Counted from the stretch's first letter, positions 34,610 to 43,402 are shown. The stretch: DNA of 64,000 bases from Pseudoalteromonas umbrosa (GCF_030125375.1 NZ_JASJUU010000004.1:124001-188000); one strand, 5' to 3'. Program-made: numbers and translations. Notes: generated by a model not told the origin, from the letters alone.

Positions 34610-35377
34610 TTAGTTTCTACCCGCCATAACGCCGCCATCGACGTCCATAATGGTGCCCGTTATCCAGCTTGATTCATCGGATAATAAAAATAAGATACTG
34701 TTTGCGACATCAACGGGTTCACCAATTCGGCCAATGGGATGAAAGTCGTTAAATGAAGCAAGCGCCTGTTTAATCTCTGCGGGCGGTATGAATGCGCCGT
34801 AAATGGGTGTTTGCACAACCGCAGGGGCGACAGCATTGACGCGAATGTTGTTATCCGCCAATTCCATAGCGAGATGTTGCGTAAACGCATGTAGCCCAGC
34901 TTTAGCCATAGAGTACGCACTAGAGGGAGTTGCCTTGATGGCTTGCTTGGCCCACATCGAGCCAATATTGACAATGTTCCCGCCATCAAAGCGGTTCATA
35001 TTTTTTACTACGGCTTGGGTGAGTAAAAAGGTCGCCTTATTCAAATCATGGTACTTGTCATAGTCTGCAAGGGTATGGTCAACAAACGAGGTGGGAGAGA
35101 AGTATCCCGCGGCGTTAACAAGGTAGCGATAGTGTGTTGATGACTCAACTATCTGCTTTGCCAGCGTCATCACCGACTGGGTATCGTATAGGTTGATTTG
35201 TTTGCCAGTCACAGTGCCTAGCTCGCTCAAGGCACTGACTGCTGAATCTAACTTGTGTTGGTTATTGGCCACAATCTCGACTGCAACTCCGGCTTGTAAC
35301 AGTTGCTTGGCTGTGGCGTACCCCATGCCGCTTGAACCACCAATGATGAGGGCTGTGCCTGTATTTGAAAAAGTCAT
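34610..35377 (-). CDS. Short-chain dehydrogenase/reductase
   Basis: This 255-residue Rossmann oxidoreductase has the NAD(P) loop IIGGSSGMGYATAKQL, NAAGYF after beta-4, catalytic Ser in VNIGSMWAKQA, and YSMAKAGLHAFTQHL with the Tyr-x-x-x-Lys pair. The C-terminal loop GIMDVDGG-like end (TGTIMDVDGGVMAGRN) is typical. ATG at 35377 is used; a GTG two codons upstream is possible. It heads the SDR-bicupin-102-aa operon and is divergent from an HxlR regulator, the likely controller. Substrate unknown. Confidence 0.92.
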   Translation of the reverse strand: MTFSNTGTALIIGGSSGMGYATAKQLLQAGVAVEIVANNQHKLDSAVSALSELGTVTGKQINLYDTQSVMTLAKQIVESSTHYRYLVNAAGYFSPTSFVDHTLADYDKYHDLNKATFLLTQAVVKNMNRFDGGNIVNIGSMWAKQAIKATPSSAYSMAKAGLHAFTQHLAMELADNNIRVNAVAPAVVQTPIYGAFIPPAEIKQALASFNDFHPIGRIGEPVDVANSILFLLSDESSWITGTIMDVDGGVMAGRN

Positions 35378-35440
35378 AATCACGTCTCTTGTTTTTAAAA
35401 GTCGTGATAAGATTAAATTTAATAAAAGCCTCTGAATAGT

Positions 35441-35476
35441 AAGTACAAATTGGTTAGCTAGGTACTTTTTGGTACA
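35441..35476. promoter_or_regulatory. Candidate HxlR operator between divergent genes
   Basis: AAGTAC (35441) and GTACTT (35462) form an inverted pair, and a further GGTAC follows at 35471. HxlR-family proteins bind GTAC-containing dyads in divergent promoters like this one. Position is the main support. Confidence 0.45.
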
Positions 35477-35481
35477 TCTTT

Positions 35482-35820
35482 ATGACATCACAAGAAAAAA
35501 AATTTTCAAGAAAATTGGCACCGCAATCCAGTGCACGCATGGTCGAGACTATCTACGGCTGTAAATGGTCGTTGACTGTATATCAGTTATTGCATGCTGG
35601 GGTAAATCGACCGGGTGAAATGGTGCGTCAAGTTGAGGGCTTATCCACCAAGGTACTTAATCAATGTTTAAAGCGTAATGTTGAGTTTGGCATTTTAGAG
35701 AAACAGGTTTTTAATGAATTACCGCCACGGGTGGAGTATCAAGTAACGGCCTTTGGTGAAAAGTTTTTGGCGATTTTGGCGCAGTTAGAGGCTCTGCAAG
35801 CGGAGATAGATGGCGACTAA
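35482..35820 (+). CDS. HxlR-family transcriptional regulator
   Basis: This 112-residue winged-helix protein has the family order: TIYGCKWSLTVYQLLHAGVN (helix 1-2), PGEMVRQVEGLSTKVLNQCL (recognition helix) and GILEKQVFNELPPRVEYQVT (wing). HxlR proteins commonly sense electrophiles or oxidants through a Cys; here Cys in the YGCKW segment is a candidate, and a second one lies in NQCLKRN. It is divergent from the SDR-bicupin operon and probably regulates it. Confidence 0.9.
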   Translation: MTSQEKKFSRKLAPQSSARMVETIYGCKWSLTVYQLLHAGVNRPGEMVRQVEGLSTKVLNQCLKRNVEFGILEKQVFNELPPRVEYQVTAFGEKFLAILAQLEALQAEIDGD

Positions 35821-36062
35821 CGAGTGGCCTTTTACATGTAAAACTGCACTGAGGCTAGGATATGAGCAGGTTTGTATTGATTTTTGAACAGTAAAGAACA
35901 AAGCCAGTCAATAAATCACCATATCCATAACTTGAAAATATATATCATTCCGAATCATTCTTTTCAGTATCGCAATAATTTATTACTGTGCGCGCTAGAT
36001 AAAAATTCCGATTTATCTTCTTTTTAGATTTTCTCTCGTACGAATCATTCAAAGGTAACGAT

Positions 36063-37445
36063 ATGTCCTTCATCGCCATGGTGAGTCTTGCTGTTTTTGC
36101 TGCAATCCTCATTGTTTTATTTCAAACCCAGAAAAAAGGGGCTACGCTTTCTCGCCTCGTTTTAATCGGCCTGTCATTAGGTAGTGTATTTGGCTTCGCC
36201 TTACAGTTTTTCTTGGGGGAAGGGCATCAAGCCATCACAGAAACCCTAAATTGGACGAATGTGGTCGGTAGCGGCTATGTCGCATTACTGAAGATGATCA
36301 TCATGCCATTGGTTTTGGTGTCTATGGTGGCTGCGGTTGTGCGACTAGATAAGTCAGGGGCACTTGGCAAAATCAGTGGCATTACGATTTCAGTGCTGGT
36401 AATCACCACCATGATAGCCGCGCTTATAGGTATTTTTATTACGCAATTATTTGGCCTCAGTGCTGAAGGCTTAACCGAGGGCGCACGCGAAACATCTCGC
36501 ATTGCGGTGCTTGAGTCCCGCAGTGAAACGGTCAGTGACTTGTCTATTCCACAAATGTTATTAAGCTTTATCCCGACAAATATTTTCCAAGACTTAGCGT
36601 GGGAGCGTTCAACGTCTATTATCGCAGTGGTGATTTTTGGTATTTTGGTGGGCATTGCAGCACGCAAAGTAATGAGTGAACGTGAAGAGCTAGAAGCGCC
36701 AATTCGCACATTTGTAGAAACCTTACAAGCAGTTGTGATGCGTTTGGTGAAGATGGTGATTTCATTGACACCATATGGTGTTGCGGCCTTGATGGCCAAA
36801 GTGGTGGCAACATCAAGCCTAGCTGATATTACTAATTTACTGGGCTTTATCGTCGCTTCTTATGTGGCTATTTTCTTAATGTTTGTGGTACACGGCTTAT
36901 TGGTTGGCTTATTTGGCGTGAGTCCTAAGCAGTTTTTCCAAAAAATCTGGCCGGTGCTGACGTTTGCATTTACGTCTCGCAGCAGTGCAGCAACCATTCC
37001 ACTGAACGTGGATACGCAAATTAATAAGCTTAACGTGCCGCCTGCGATTGCGAACTTGTCAGCATCATTTGGCGCGACGATTGGTCAAAATGGCTGTGCG
37101 GGTATCTATCCTGCAATGCTGGCAGTGATGGTTGCACCAAGTGTGGGTATCAACCCGATGGATATTTCGTTTATTTTATCGCTTGTGGCCATTGTCGCAA
37201 TTAGCTCATTTGGTATTGCTGGCGTTGGTGGTGGTGCAACATTTGCGGCACTGATTGTACTACCAGCAATGGGTTTGCCTGTGACTATCGCAGCGTTGCT
37301 TATTTCTATTGAGCCGCTGATTGATATGGCTCGTACAGCGCTTAATGTATCGGGGTCGATGACCGCAGGTACGATTACACACCGTATTTTAGGTGAGAAA
37401 GCCGCAGCTCAAGCGCCCGCAGAGCCGGTTGCTCAATCTTCATAA
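36063..37445 (+). CDS. tcyP: L-cystine transporter, sodium:dicarboxylate symporter family
   Basis: This 460-residue integral membrane symporter of the DAACS fold resembles TcyP/YdjN. The N-terminus SFIAMVSLAVFAAILIVLFQ, LIGLSLGSVFGFALQFFLGE, the HP1 loop FTSRSSAATIPLNV, and TM7 ASFGATIGQNGCAGIYPAML fit cystine carriers. The HP2 segment FGIAGVGGGATFAALIVLPA also fits. It takes up cystine with a cation. GGTAACG before the ATG is the ribosome site. A strong terminator shows a single-gene unit. Confidence 0.9.
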   Translation: MSFIAMVSLAVFAAILIVLFQTQKKGATLSRLVLIGLSLGSVFGFALQFFLGEGHQAITETLNWTNVVGSGYVALLKMIIMPLVLVSMVAAVVRLDKSGALGKISGITISVLVITTMIAALIGIFITQLFGLSAEGLTEGARETSRIAVLESRSETVSDLSIPQMLLSFIPTNIFQDLAWERSTSIIAVVIFGILVGIAARKVMSEREELEAPIRTFVETLQAVVMRLVKMVISLTPYGVAALMAKVVATSSLADITNLLGFIVASYVAIFLMFVVHGLLVGLFGVSPKQFFQKIWPVLTFAFTSRSSAATIPLNVDTQINKLNVPPAIANLSASFGATIGQNGCAGIYPAMLAVMVAPSVGINPMDISFILSLVAIVAISSFGIAGVGGGATFAALIVLPAMGLPVTIAALLISIEPLIDMARTALNVSGSMTAGTITHRILGEKAAAQAPAEPVAQSS

Positions 37446-37451
37446 TAAGAA

Positions 37452-37482
37452 AAATAAGGGGTCTACATGACCCCTTATTTTT
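37452..37482 (+). terminator. Terminator of tcyP
   Basis: AAATAAGGGGTC-TACAT-GACCCCTTATTT perfect stem with T run, starting a few bases after the stop codon. Confidence 0.93.
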
Positions 37483-37711
37483 ACTTTGTCACAGTACTTT
37501 TTGACCTACGAATCCCACTTTGTTGCTTAACTTTTTGCTTGTTTCCATTTAGTGACTTGCCTATCACCGTGCGCCTGATAGTAAAAGAGTGACAGCTCTT
37601 AAAGTGCCTGTTCAGTGTTATATCCTGCCTATTCATCTCATTTTATTCATTCGACTTGGTAATGAAAAATCATTAGTATTTTGGTGGGTTAATTACAAGG
37701 AGACAGTAATA

Positions 37712-38275
37712 ATGGCGGAACAGACGATCCCATTTAATATTAAAACCAAATGTTTATTCTCAGCACTTGCTGAGCATGTTTTCGTGTTTATAGGCATTTT
37801 GGCGTTTTTCGCCTCAGGTGTACTGCTAATTTACATAGGCTGGACTGATGATGAGGGTATCATTATCTTGCCAGTTTTTGCGGGCTCTGTATTTACGTGT
37901 GTTAGCTTCTTTATAGTGAAGTTATCAGGTTTATCAAGCATTTGTTATTACTACAACAAAAAGCTCTGTGAACTCTGTGGTATTGATTTTCGTGCTGTGA
38001 TCACGGATAAGCGGGAAGAGGTAAATTCGTATATTGAAGAAGTCGACGGACGTAAAATAGAGAAAGAAGAAGTCTTTTACTTCGTCGGCTTTAAATATCA
38101 GTATAAAGGGGAACACAGCAGTGAGTTTGTGTTGGACAGTGAAACTTTATACAGCAAATTATCCGCAGGAGACAACTTACCAATCAAGGTGCTGAAAAAC
38201 CAGCCAGAGACTGCCTTTCCTGAGCTAGTGAAGCTTGGTAAAGCATACAACTTAAAAGCTGAAGAGTGTTATTAG
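37712..38275 (+). CDS. DUF3592-like membrane protein
   Basis: This 187-residue protein begins MAEQTIPFNIKTKCLFSALA behind AAGGAGACAGTAATA. Two membrane helices (about 24-46 and 54-76) come first, then a soluble domain with VFYFVGFKYQYKGEHSSEFV and SKLSAGDNLPIKVLKNQPET. This layout (two TM, then a beta domain with a conversion-factor-like YxxG and P-rich end) resembles DUF3592. An in-frame ATG 41 codons upstream lacks a ribosome site. Function unknown; it ends at a shared terminator. Confidence 0.7.
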   Translation: MAEQTIPFNIKTKCLFSALAEHVFVFIGILAFFASGVLLIYIGWTDDEGIIILPVFAGSVFTCVSFFIVKLSGLSSICYYYNKKLCELCGIDFRAVITDKREEVNSYIEEVDGRKIEKEEVFYFVGFKYQYKGEHSSEFVLDSETLYSKLSAGDNLPIKVLKNQPETAFPELVKLGKAYNLKAEECY

Positions 38276-38305
38276 CGCCAGTATTGATAGTCTGAAATAA
38301 GTGTT

Positions 38306-38342
38306 AAAAAAGGTTAGGGCTCACTTTATTCCCTAACCTTTT
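38306..38342. terminator. Bidirectional terminator
   Basis: AAAGGTTAGGG and CCCTAACCTTT form an 11-bp stem between two convergent genes, with A run on one side and T run on the other, so it can act on both strands. Confidence 0.9.
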
Positions 38343-38362
38343 GTGTTTTCAAGCAGCTCACC

Positions 38363-39835
38363 TTATCTTTTTGGCAGCACTAGCTGAGGTAATGGCAGGT
38401 TTATTGGCGCTTTGCTTGTGTGGCGACCAGCTAAAAAGACTTTCATACGGGCAAGCACTTCCGGTGAGCTGGTATACAAGTTATGTCCAGCATGATTGAC
38501 TGTGATATGGGTGAGGTTGCTAAGGCCCTTTACTGCTTGTGCTTGTGAGTCTGGATAGGTACGACCATCTAGGCTCCCAGAAAATAGCAAGGTTGGGATT
38601 GAGGATTGCACCTCTGTTCTGAATTCATCACCTAAATCAAGCTGGCTATCTAGCATGTTCAAGTGTGGCATAGGGAAGTTCAATTGCTCTGCCAGCAGTG
38701 ATGTACGTGCTTGTTGCTTAACTTGTGCTAAACGCTCAGCGGAGATCCCTGATGCAATATCCATTGCCAGTGGCATCAGCTTAAATGTGATGGGCTCATC
38801 GTTAAACATACCACGTTGAAGGACAGCACTTAATAGCTCAGTATCGCCATTATCTAACCCGAGATAAATATGCAGCAGTATTGCTAAGAAGTGATTAGGG
38901 TCCGCTATCATTTTACTGGCCAGTGTTTGCAGGTGATGAGTTTGAAAAAGTAATTTGGTAACAGAACCATCTCTATTTTGTATGGCAAGCTGCATGGGCG
39001 TTTCATCTAATTTTGCATGTACTCGTTTGATCAATGCAGGCAAGTTAGGTATGCCCGTTTTTAGTGCTTGTTGATCTATGACTGTTTGTAACTTTTTGAA
39101 ATAGAGGTCTGTTAGCGCTGGGAGCTTGACGGTTTGATTCAGCCCTTCCGCACTGGCCATGATCACCTTATCAATGTGCTTTGGCATCAGTTTCATGGCG
39201 GCCAGGGCTAAGTGACTGCCATATGAAATGCCCCACAGTGTTACTGTATCAGCATGTAAATGCTTGCGTATATCATCTATGTCTAGCGCATTTTGAATCG
39301 TGTTATATCCATAAACATCAAGACCTTGTGATTTCCATGACGCAAGACATTCGTTTGCTGCAGCACGGTAGCTTTGGGTAATTTGCGCTGAGCTACTGGG
39401 TTTATCTAACGGGATTTTATAGTTTGATACGCAAGGTGCAGCCTGCTCAGAGAGGCCTGTGCCTCTTTGATCTAAGGCTATCACATCGCCAAATTCTCTG
39501 AGTGCTTGAAATAGTGGATAGCGTCGCCATTTTGCCGTGCCAATACCTGAACCACCGGGGCCCCCTGACAAGTAAATAATGGGTGGGCCTGATAGTTCAC
39601 CGGTGGCTGGAAAGCGGACATAGTTGATCCTAATTTTACGGCTATGTGGATTTGCTCTATTTTCTGGGACCCATAAGTGACCTTCAACGGCATCCGTTGT
39701 CTCACCACTGCTTGCTTTGAATTGAATTTGTTTTTCGTTTTCATAAAGCTGTACATTGGTTGTTTGTTCATCTGCGGTGTTATAAAAGCTACAAGCCAAT
39801 GTTAAAGTGGCTACTAAATGATGTGTAAATCGCAT
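38363..39835 (-). CDS. Secreted alpha/beta hydrolase, tripeptidyl aminopeptidase type
   Basis: This 490-residue protein starts MRFTHHLVATLTLACSFYNT (signal peptide) after AGGAGCAATCTT. Motifs are PIIYLSGGPGGSGIG (oxyanion hole), DQRGTGLSEQAAPC, WGISYGSHLALAAM (nucleophile Ser in GISYG), LFSGSLDGRTYP (Asp) and VNHAGHNLY (His). The C-terminal cap is as in tripeptidyl aminopeptidases. It likely removes N-terminal residues from peptides in the periplasm. It is divergent from a LytTR membrane regulator, the probable controller. Confidence 0.9.
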   Translation of the reverse strand: MRFTHHLVATLTLACSFYNTADEQTTNVQLYENEKQIQFKASSGETTDAVEGHLWVPENRANPHSRKIRINYVRFPATGELSGPPIIYLSGGPGGSGIGTAKWRRYPLFQALREFGDVIALDQRGTGLSEQAAPCVSNYKIPLDKPSSSAQITQSYRAAANECLASWKSQGLDVYGYNTIQNALDIDDIRKHLHADTVTLWGISYGSHLALAAMKLMPKHIDKVIMASAEGLNQTVKLPALTDLYFKKLQTVIDQQALKTGIPNLPALIKRVHAKLDETPMQLAIQNRDGSVTKLLFQTHHLQTLASKMIADPNHFLAILLHIYLGLDNGDTELLSAVLQRGMFNDEPITFKLMPLAMDIASGISAERLAQVKQQARTSLLAEQLNFPMPHLNMLDSQLDLGDEFRTEVQSSIPTLLFSGSLDGRTYPDSQAQAVKGLSNLTHITVNHAGHNLYTSSPEVLARMKVFLAGRHTSKAPINLPLPQLVLPKR

Positions 39836-39982
39836 AAGATTGCTCCTGTATTGGTCTGTGCTTATTAAACGCAATAGATACTTTACTGGATAGCAAACTT
39901 CTTTGAATGGCCCTAAATTAAAGGGCTACAGGTTAAGCGGTAGTGAATTTTCGGTAAGTGGTATAAGGAAAAACAAGCGGTT

Positions 39983-41500
39983 GTGAATAGTCATTCTATA
40001 TTTTATCTGGTGTTGTTATGGTTTGTGAGTGGCGTAGTCAATTTTGCTTATGGCGATCAACAGCTGGTGCCTTTTTCTCGAAGTATGGAAGCGACGGTTT
40101 GTCCATTTACCTCTTCTAATCCTCCTGATTTTTTAAGTCCGCAATGTAAAAGCACGCAATTATCAAAACTTGACCCGCAAAACCAAGCTATCTGGGTGAA
40201 ATTACAATTTGAGCGCACACCAAGGATGGAAGAACTTGCGCCGCCTTACGGGTTATTTATATTTGCTAAAGCGGCGTCTCGTGTTTATCTCAACGGGGTG
40301 TTTATTGGGCAAAATGGTCTGCCTGCTTTGGATAAATCAGAGCAAGCAGGAAAAATGGATGAGGTTTTGTATATCCCTGAGCACTTGTTAAAGGCGCAAA
40401 ATACACTGGTTCTAGCACTGTCGGCTCAGCATAGTTTAATCTCTCTCGATTATCCCATTCATTACATAGGTATTGGCCAATTTGGCGATCCTAAGCAATA
40501 TATTCAATCATTTAGCAGTCTAGGTTTGATTTTAGTAGGAGCTTTTTTACTCGGCGCTTTGTATTTTTTGAGTATCAGTTTTAGACAGCAGGGAAGGCGA
40601 AACTTTAAATTATTTTCTGCGTTATGTTTGCTTGGTGCAATGCAGCTGAGTGCCGAGATGTCTCGTGGATTATTTAATTACGATTACCCTTGGCAAGACA
40701 TCCGGTTACTTTTAGTGTCAGGGTTGTCGTTTTTATTTGGCATGGTTTTATTGGTTTATAGTTCGTTTAAAGTCGCTGGCAGTCGAGCTTGGCATTGGAT
40801 TTATATCGGTGGTTTTTCATCTTTAACTATCTTCGTATTTGCACCGGGCTTTGATGTTAAGACCACCGCGGGCATATTTGTTCCCTTGCTGATTAGTTTG
40901 CTGCAAATTGCGGTATTTTGGCGACAAAGCCGCGAACAATCGCTGTTAGTTTGGTTTGGTGTTCAGTGTGTGGTTGCTGTGACCATTTGTATTGCGACTG
41001 TCAGCTTTCATGAAATTATCTATTTTGTGATCATTGCTTTATTGCTAGCCTACCTGTTTGTACGACAGGCAAGGGAGTATAACGCGCAACAACTTCAGAG
41101 TGCACTTGATCAGACCCACATCGCAAAGTTGGAGTTTAAACTTGCTCAGAATGTGCAAGAGAATACTCCTACCAAGCTTGAATTGTCGGTGGCAGGTAAA
41201 ACAGATTACGTCACGATGACGAGTATTGTTTATTGCAAAGCGGCTGGTGATTATGTTGAGCTATATATGAAAGGCGGTACTGAGAAGCTCTATTCGGGAA
41301 CCCTAAAGCAGCTAGAGTCTGTTTTGCCGTCAATTTTTGTGAAAACGCATCGCTCATATCTGGTTAATTTAAACGAGGTAGTCACACTAGGCGGTTCAAG
41401 TAACCAGCATGTATTATCGCTCAGTGGTGGCGAGTCTGTGCCCGTAAGCCGCCGCTTGGTACCCAGTGTACGGGCAACACTCAAGGAGTCAGTGAATTAG
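39983..41500 (+). CDS. Membrane-bound LytTR-family regulator
   Basis: This 505-residue protein starts with GTG (AAGGAA 11 bases upstream) and a signal peptide (FYLVLLWFVSGVVNFAYG). A periplasmic beta domain (LNGVFIGQNGLPALDKSE) resembling a sugar-binding-like/7TMR-DISM extracellular domain follows, then seven membrane helices (about residues 175-375). The C-terminal LytTR DNA-binding domain has DYVTMTSIVYCKAAGDYVEL and FVKTHRSYLVNLNEV. It couples a periplasmic signal directly to DNA without a kinase. The divergent peptidase gene is its likely target. Confidence 0.85.
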   Translation: MNSHSIFYLVLLWFVSGVVNFAYGDQQLVPFSRSMEATVCPFTSSNPPDFLSPQCKSTQLSKLDPQNQAIWVKLQFERTPRMEELAPPYGLFIFAKAASRVYLNGVFIGQNGLPALDKSEQAGKMDEVLYIPEHLLKAQNTLVLALSAQHSLISLDYPIHYIGIGQFGDPKQYIQSFSSLGLILVGAFLLGALYFLSISFRQQGRRNFKLFSALCLLGAMQLSAEMSRGLFNYDYPWQDIRLLLVSGLSFLFGMVLLVYSSFKVAGSRAWHWIYIGGFSSLTIFVFAPGFDVKTTAGIFVPLLISLLQIAVFWRQSREQSLLVWFGVQCVVAVTICIATVSFHEIIYFVIIALLLAYLFVRQAREYNAQQLQSALDQTHIAKLEFKLAQNVQENTPTKLELSVAGKTDYVTMTSIVYCKAAGDYVELYMKGGTEKLYSGTLKQLESVLPSIFVKTHRSYLVNLNEVVTLGGSSNQHVLSLSGGESVPVSRRLVPSVRATLKESVN

Positions 41501-41687
41501 GGGGAAATGTAATGGTTCGGTTTGTAAGTATGAAATTTCAGTTCAAGAAAGGGCTTTGACTATTCATGCTTTCAATAACAAGGCTGATCTTTTCTCATTA
41601 AGTTACACCAGCAAATATGGTGAGTTGACGAGCATCGCCTCGATCAAAATAGTGAATGGAGGGTCTGGTACTACATACACCCCGTAG
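41496..41687 (+). pseudogene. Possible gene remnant without start codon
   Basis: An open stretch of 63 codons reads CKYEISVQERALTIHAFNNK then ADLFSLSYTSKYGELTSIAS and ends GTTYTP. It looks protein-like but has no ATG or ribosome site. It overlaps the regulator stop only at its edge. It may be the 3' end of a lost gene; the evidence is thin. The rest of 41501-41805 shows nothing. Confidence 0.3.
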
Positions 41688-41805
41688 AGACAAAGTGATC
41701 TCTAGGAGTGATGTGTAGGTTGGCTTTAATGCTGCACTTTAGTGTTGTGTGAGTTAACACGTTTGCTATGCTTTTCTTATCGCTATAGGCTTCTTAATAC
41801 TAATA

Positions 41806-42195
41806 TTACAGCAAGTTTTTACTTTTTAATTGTGATTCTAGTGCGGCTTCGTTAAATCCTCTGATCAAGCCATCAGAGACTAAAATAATGGGCAAGACTT
41901 CGCCTTCCAATGCTTCAAACTCTTTCAGTGCTTCGGGGTTTTTCTCTATATCTACCTTGATAAATTCGACTTTACGATTCACTAAATATTCGGTTGCTTT
42001 TTTACAAAAAGGGCACCATTGAGTTGTATATAGCTTCACTGGTGTTTCATCATTTATCCCGTAGACTGCATAATCGCCCTTTTCTATTTGTTGACAAGCA
42101 AAAATGTTTTGTACTGCTTGCAAGCCATAAGTACCGCCGAACCAGCCGAGCCCTAAAGTTACTGAAAATAAGGCGAGGTATTTTATTATATTCAT
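41806..42195 (-). CDS. Membrane-anchored glutaredoxin-like protein
   Basis: This 129-residue protein has a signal or anchor helix (KYLALFSVTLGLGWFGGTYG) and then a glutaredoxin-type thioredoxin fold: VKLYTTQWCPFCKKATEYL with the CPFC active site, VEFIKVDIEKNPEALKEF and VLPIILVSDGLIRGF (cis-Pro in VLPI). The domain should face the periplasm, where it could shuffle or reduce disulfides. It lies downstream of, and on the same strand as, two genes for secreted peptides with six Cys each, which are attractive substrates. Confidence 0.85.
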   Translation of the reverse strand: MNIIKYLALFSVTLGLGWFGGTYGLQAVQNIFACQQIEKGDYAVYGINDETPVKLYTTQWCPFCKKATEYLVNRKVEFIKVDIEKNPEALKEFEALEGEVLPIILVSDGLIRGFNEAALESQLKSKNLL

Positions 42196-42219
42196 TAGGT
42201 TGCCTATTTATGAATAAAT

Positions 42220-42243
42220 GAGCGATAACGACTGTTACCGCTC
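42220..42243 (-). terminator. Hairpin after peptide gene A
   Basis: GAGCGATAAC-GACT-GTTACCGCTC stem lies 14 bases past the peptide A stop, followed on the minus strand by ATTTATT. A hairpin with the same GAGCGA start follows peptide gene B. Confidence 0.6.
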
Positions 42244-42256
42244 TAGGTCATGCGTA

Positions 42257-42484
42257 TTACGCACAATCACTCATGCACTGTGCTTTGATAGTGCGACAGT
42301 TATAACCAGGTGTACCACCCCATTGACATACATAAGCTTGGTAGCCACAGTAATTTTCTAACGTACCAAAGCCTTTCCAGTTACATCCATTGGTGTAATT
42401 AGCAAAGTTACTTGCTGATACTGCAAGTGATGTACCCAGTCCCATTGCTGCGCCAATCACAGCCATTGCTATTTTTTTATTCAT
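42257..42484 (-). CDS. Secreted six-cysteine peptide A
   Basis: This 75-residue precursor has a signal peptide (MNKKIAMAVIGAAMGLGTSL then AVSA) and a mature part of about 50 residues. Six Cys stand at 34, 46, 53, 63, 70 and 74, matching those of peptide B. The core CGYQAYVCQWGGTPG is identical in both. The number and spacing suggest three disulfides. The residues are rich in Gly, Asn and aromatics and not strongly basic. AAAGGAAATAAC before the ATG is the ribosome site. I do not recognise the family; a toxin, bacteriocin or signal peptide are possibilities. Confidence 0.8.
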   Translation of the reverse strand: MNKKIAMAVIGAAMGLGTSLAVSASNFANYTNGCNWKGFGTLENYCGYQAYVCQWGGTPGYNCRTIKAQCMSDCA

Positions 42485-42744
42485 GTTATTTCCTTTATCA
42501 TTATTTTATGTGAACGAAATTTGTTCACCTTTTCAAAGGTAATATTGCTATGCAATTGGAGTCAATAATAACTTTAAATGTTAGGTTGATTGATTTTCAA
42601 CCAGAACTTTTTACATGTAAAATGTGGACTTGAAGTGAAAAATACTAATTTTTAGCTCATAGGTATGACATTATTCATTGAACGCAAGTAGCCTATGAAT
42701 TTATCAGGCTACTGTATTCATACATGAGTGTGATAAATGTAAAT

Positions 42745-42768
42745 GAGCGATCTGCTAGTTTATCGCTC
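42745..42768 (-). terminator. Hairpin after peptide gene B
   Basis: GAGCGA-N12-TCGCTC stem lies just past the peptide B stop, in the same relative place as the hairpin after peptide A. The stem is short and the T run weak, so termination is uncertain. Confidence 0.5.
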
Positions 42769-42777
42769 GGGTCATGT

Positions 42778-43005
42778 TTATGCACAATCAATCATACATT
42801 GTGCTTTAATAGTGCGACAGTTGTGTCCAGGTGTGCCTCCCCATTGGCAAACATAAGCTTGGTAGCCACAGTATGCTTCTAACGTGCCATGTACCTGCCA
42901 ATTGCAGCCATGCGTATAACCATGACCATTACTTGCAAGTACTGCTATCGAAGTACCTAACCCCATTGCTAGGCCTACCACAGTGGTTGCTATTTTTTTG
43001 TTCAT
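42778..43005 (-). CDS. Secreted six-cysteine peptide B
   Basis: Paralogue of peptide A and of the same length: I count 16 differences in 75 positions. The signal peptide (MNKKIATTVVGLAMGLGTSI) and all six Cys positions are kept; changes cluster at residues 27-44. The upstream TTTCCTTTATCATT (plus strand) is also shared with peptide A, so the duplication covered the ribosome site and part of the leader. Each copy has its own spacer of nearly 300 bases, which suggests separate promoters. Confidence 0.8.
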   Translation of the reverse strand: MNKKIATTVVGLAMGLGTSIAVLASNGHGYTHGCNWQVHGTLEAYCGYQAYVCQWGGTPGHNCRTIKAQCMIDCA

Positions 43006-43287
43006 TGCATTTCCTTTATCATTTTATTTTTGCTTGAAAATTAATCTGAGTGTGTATCTAACCGTGCTGCGCGTTTCTTAGCAATTCAAATTAGTCATGT
43101 CAGAAGTGATAAATATTCAGGTATCTAGCATGTGCCATGTGTGTTTTTGAATAATAATTAATTCATCAAGCCTTGATAAGGTTATAAGATGCAAGTGGAG
43201 TTTGCTCGAAAATAATCTAAAAGCACTGTTTTTAAATGTATGTAGAGTGTTTTTAAGATTATTGAATAGTGTGTGCTTATCTTTTTG

Positions 43288-43326
43288 TTGGAATTAAAAT
43301 TCAAAATATAAGAATAAAAATTCTTT
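43288..43326 (+). promoter_or_regulatory. Paired ARG boxes upstream of argA
   Basis: GGAATTAAAATTCA (43290-43303) and AGAATAAAAATTCT (43311-43324) match the ArgR box TGAATwwwwATTCA, each at most one mismatch per half-site. Their centres are 21 bases apart, the canonical two-turn spacing for an ArgR hexamer. They lie 80-115 bases before the argA start, where ArgR with arginine would repress. Confidence 0.85.
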
Positions 43327-43402
43327 TATTTTGAGTTTCAATTCTCTATGATAAAGCTCTGTGTGTTTGTAATTTTGTCAGTACTTAAAAGGTAACTAGC
43401 TC

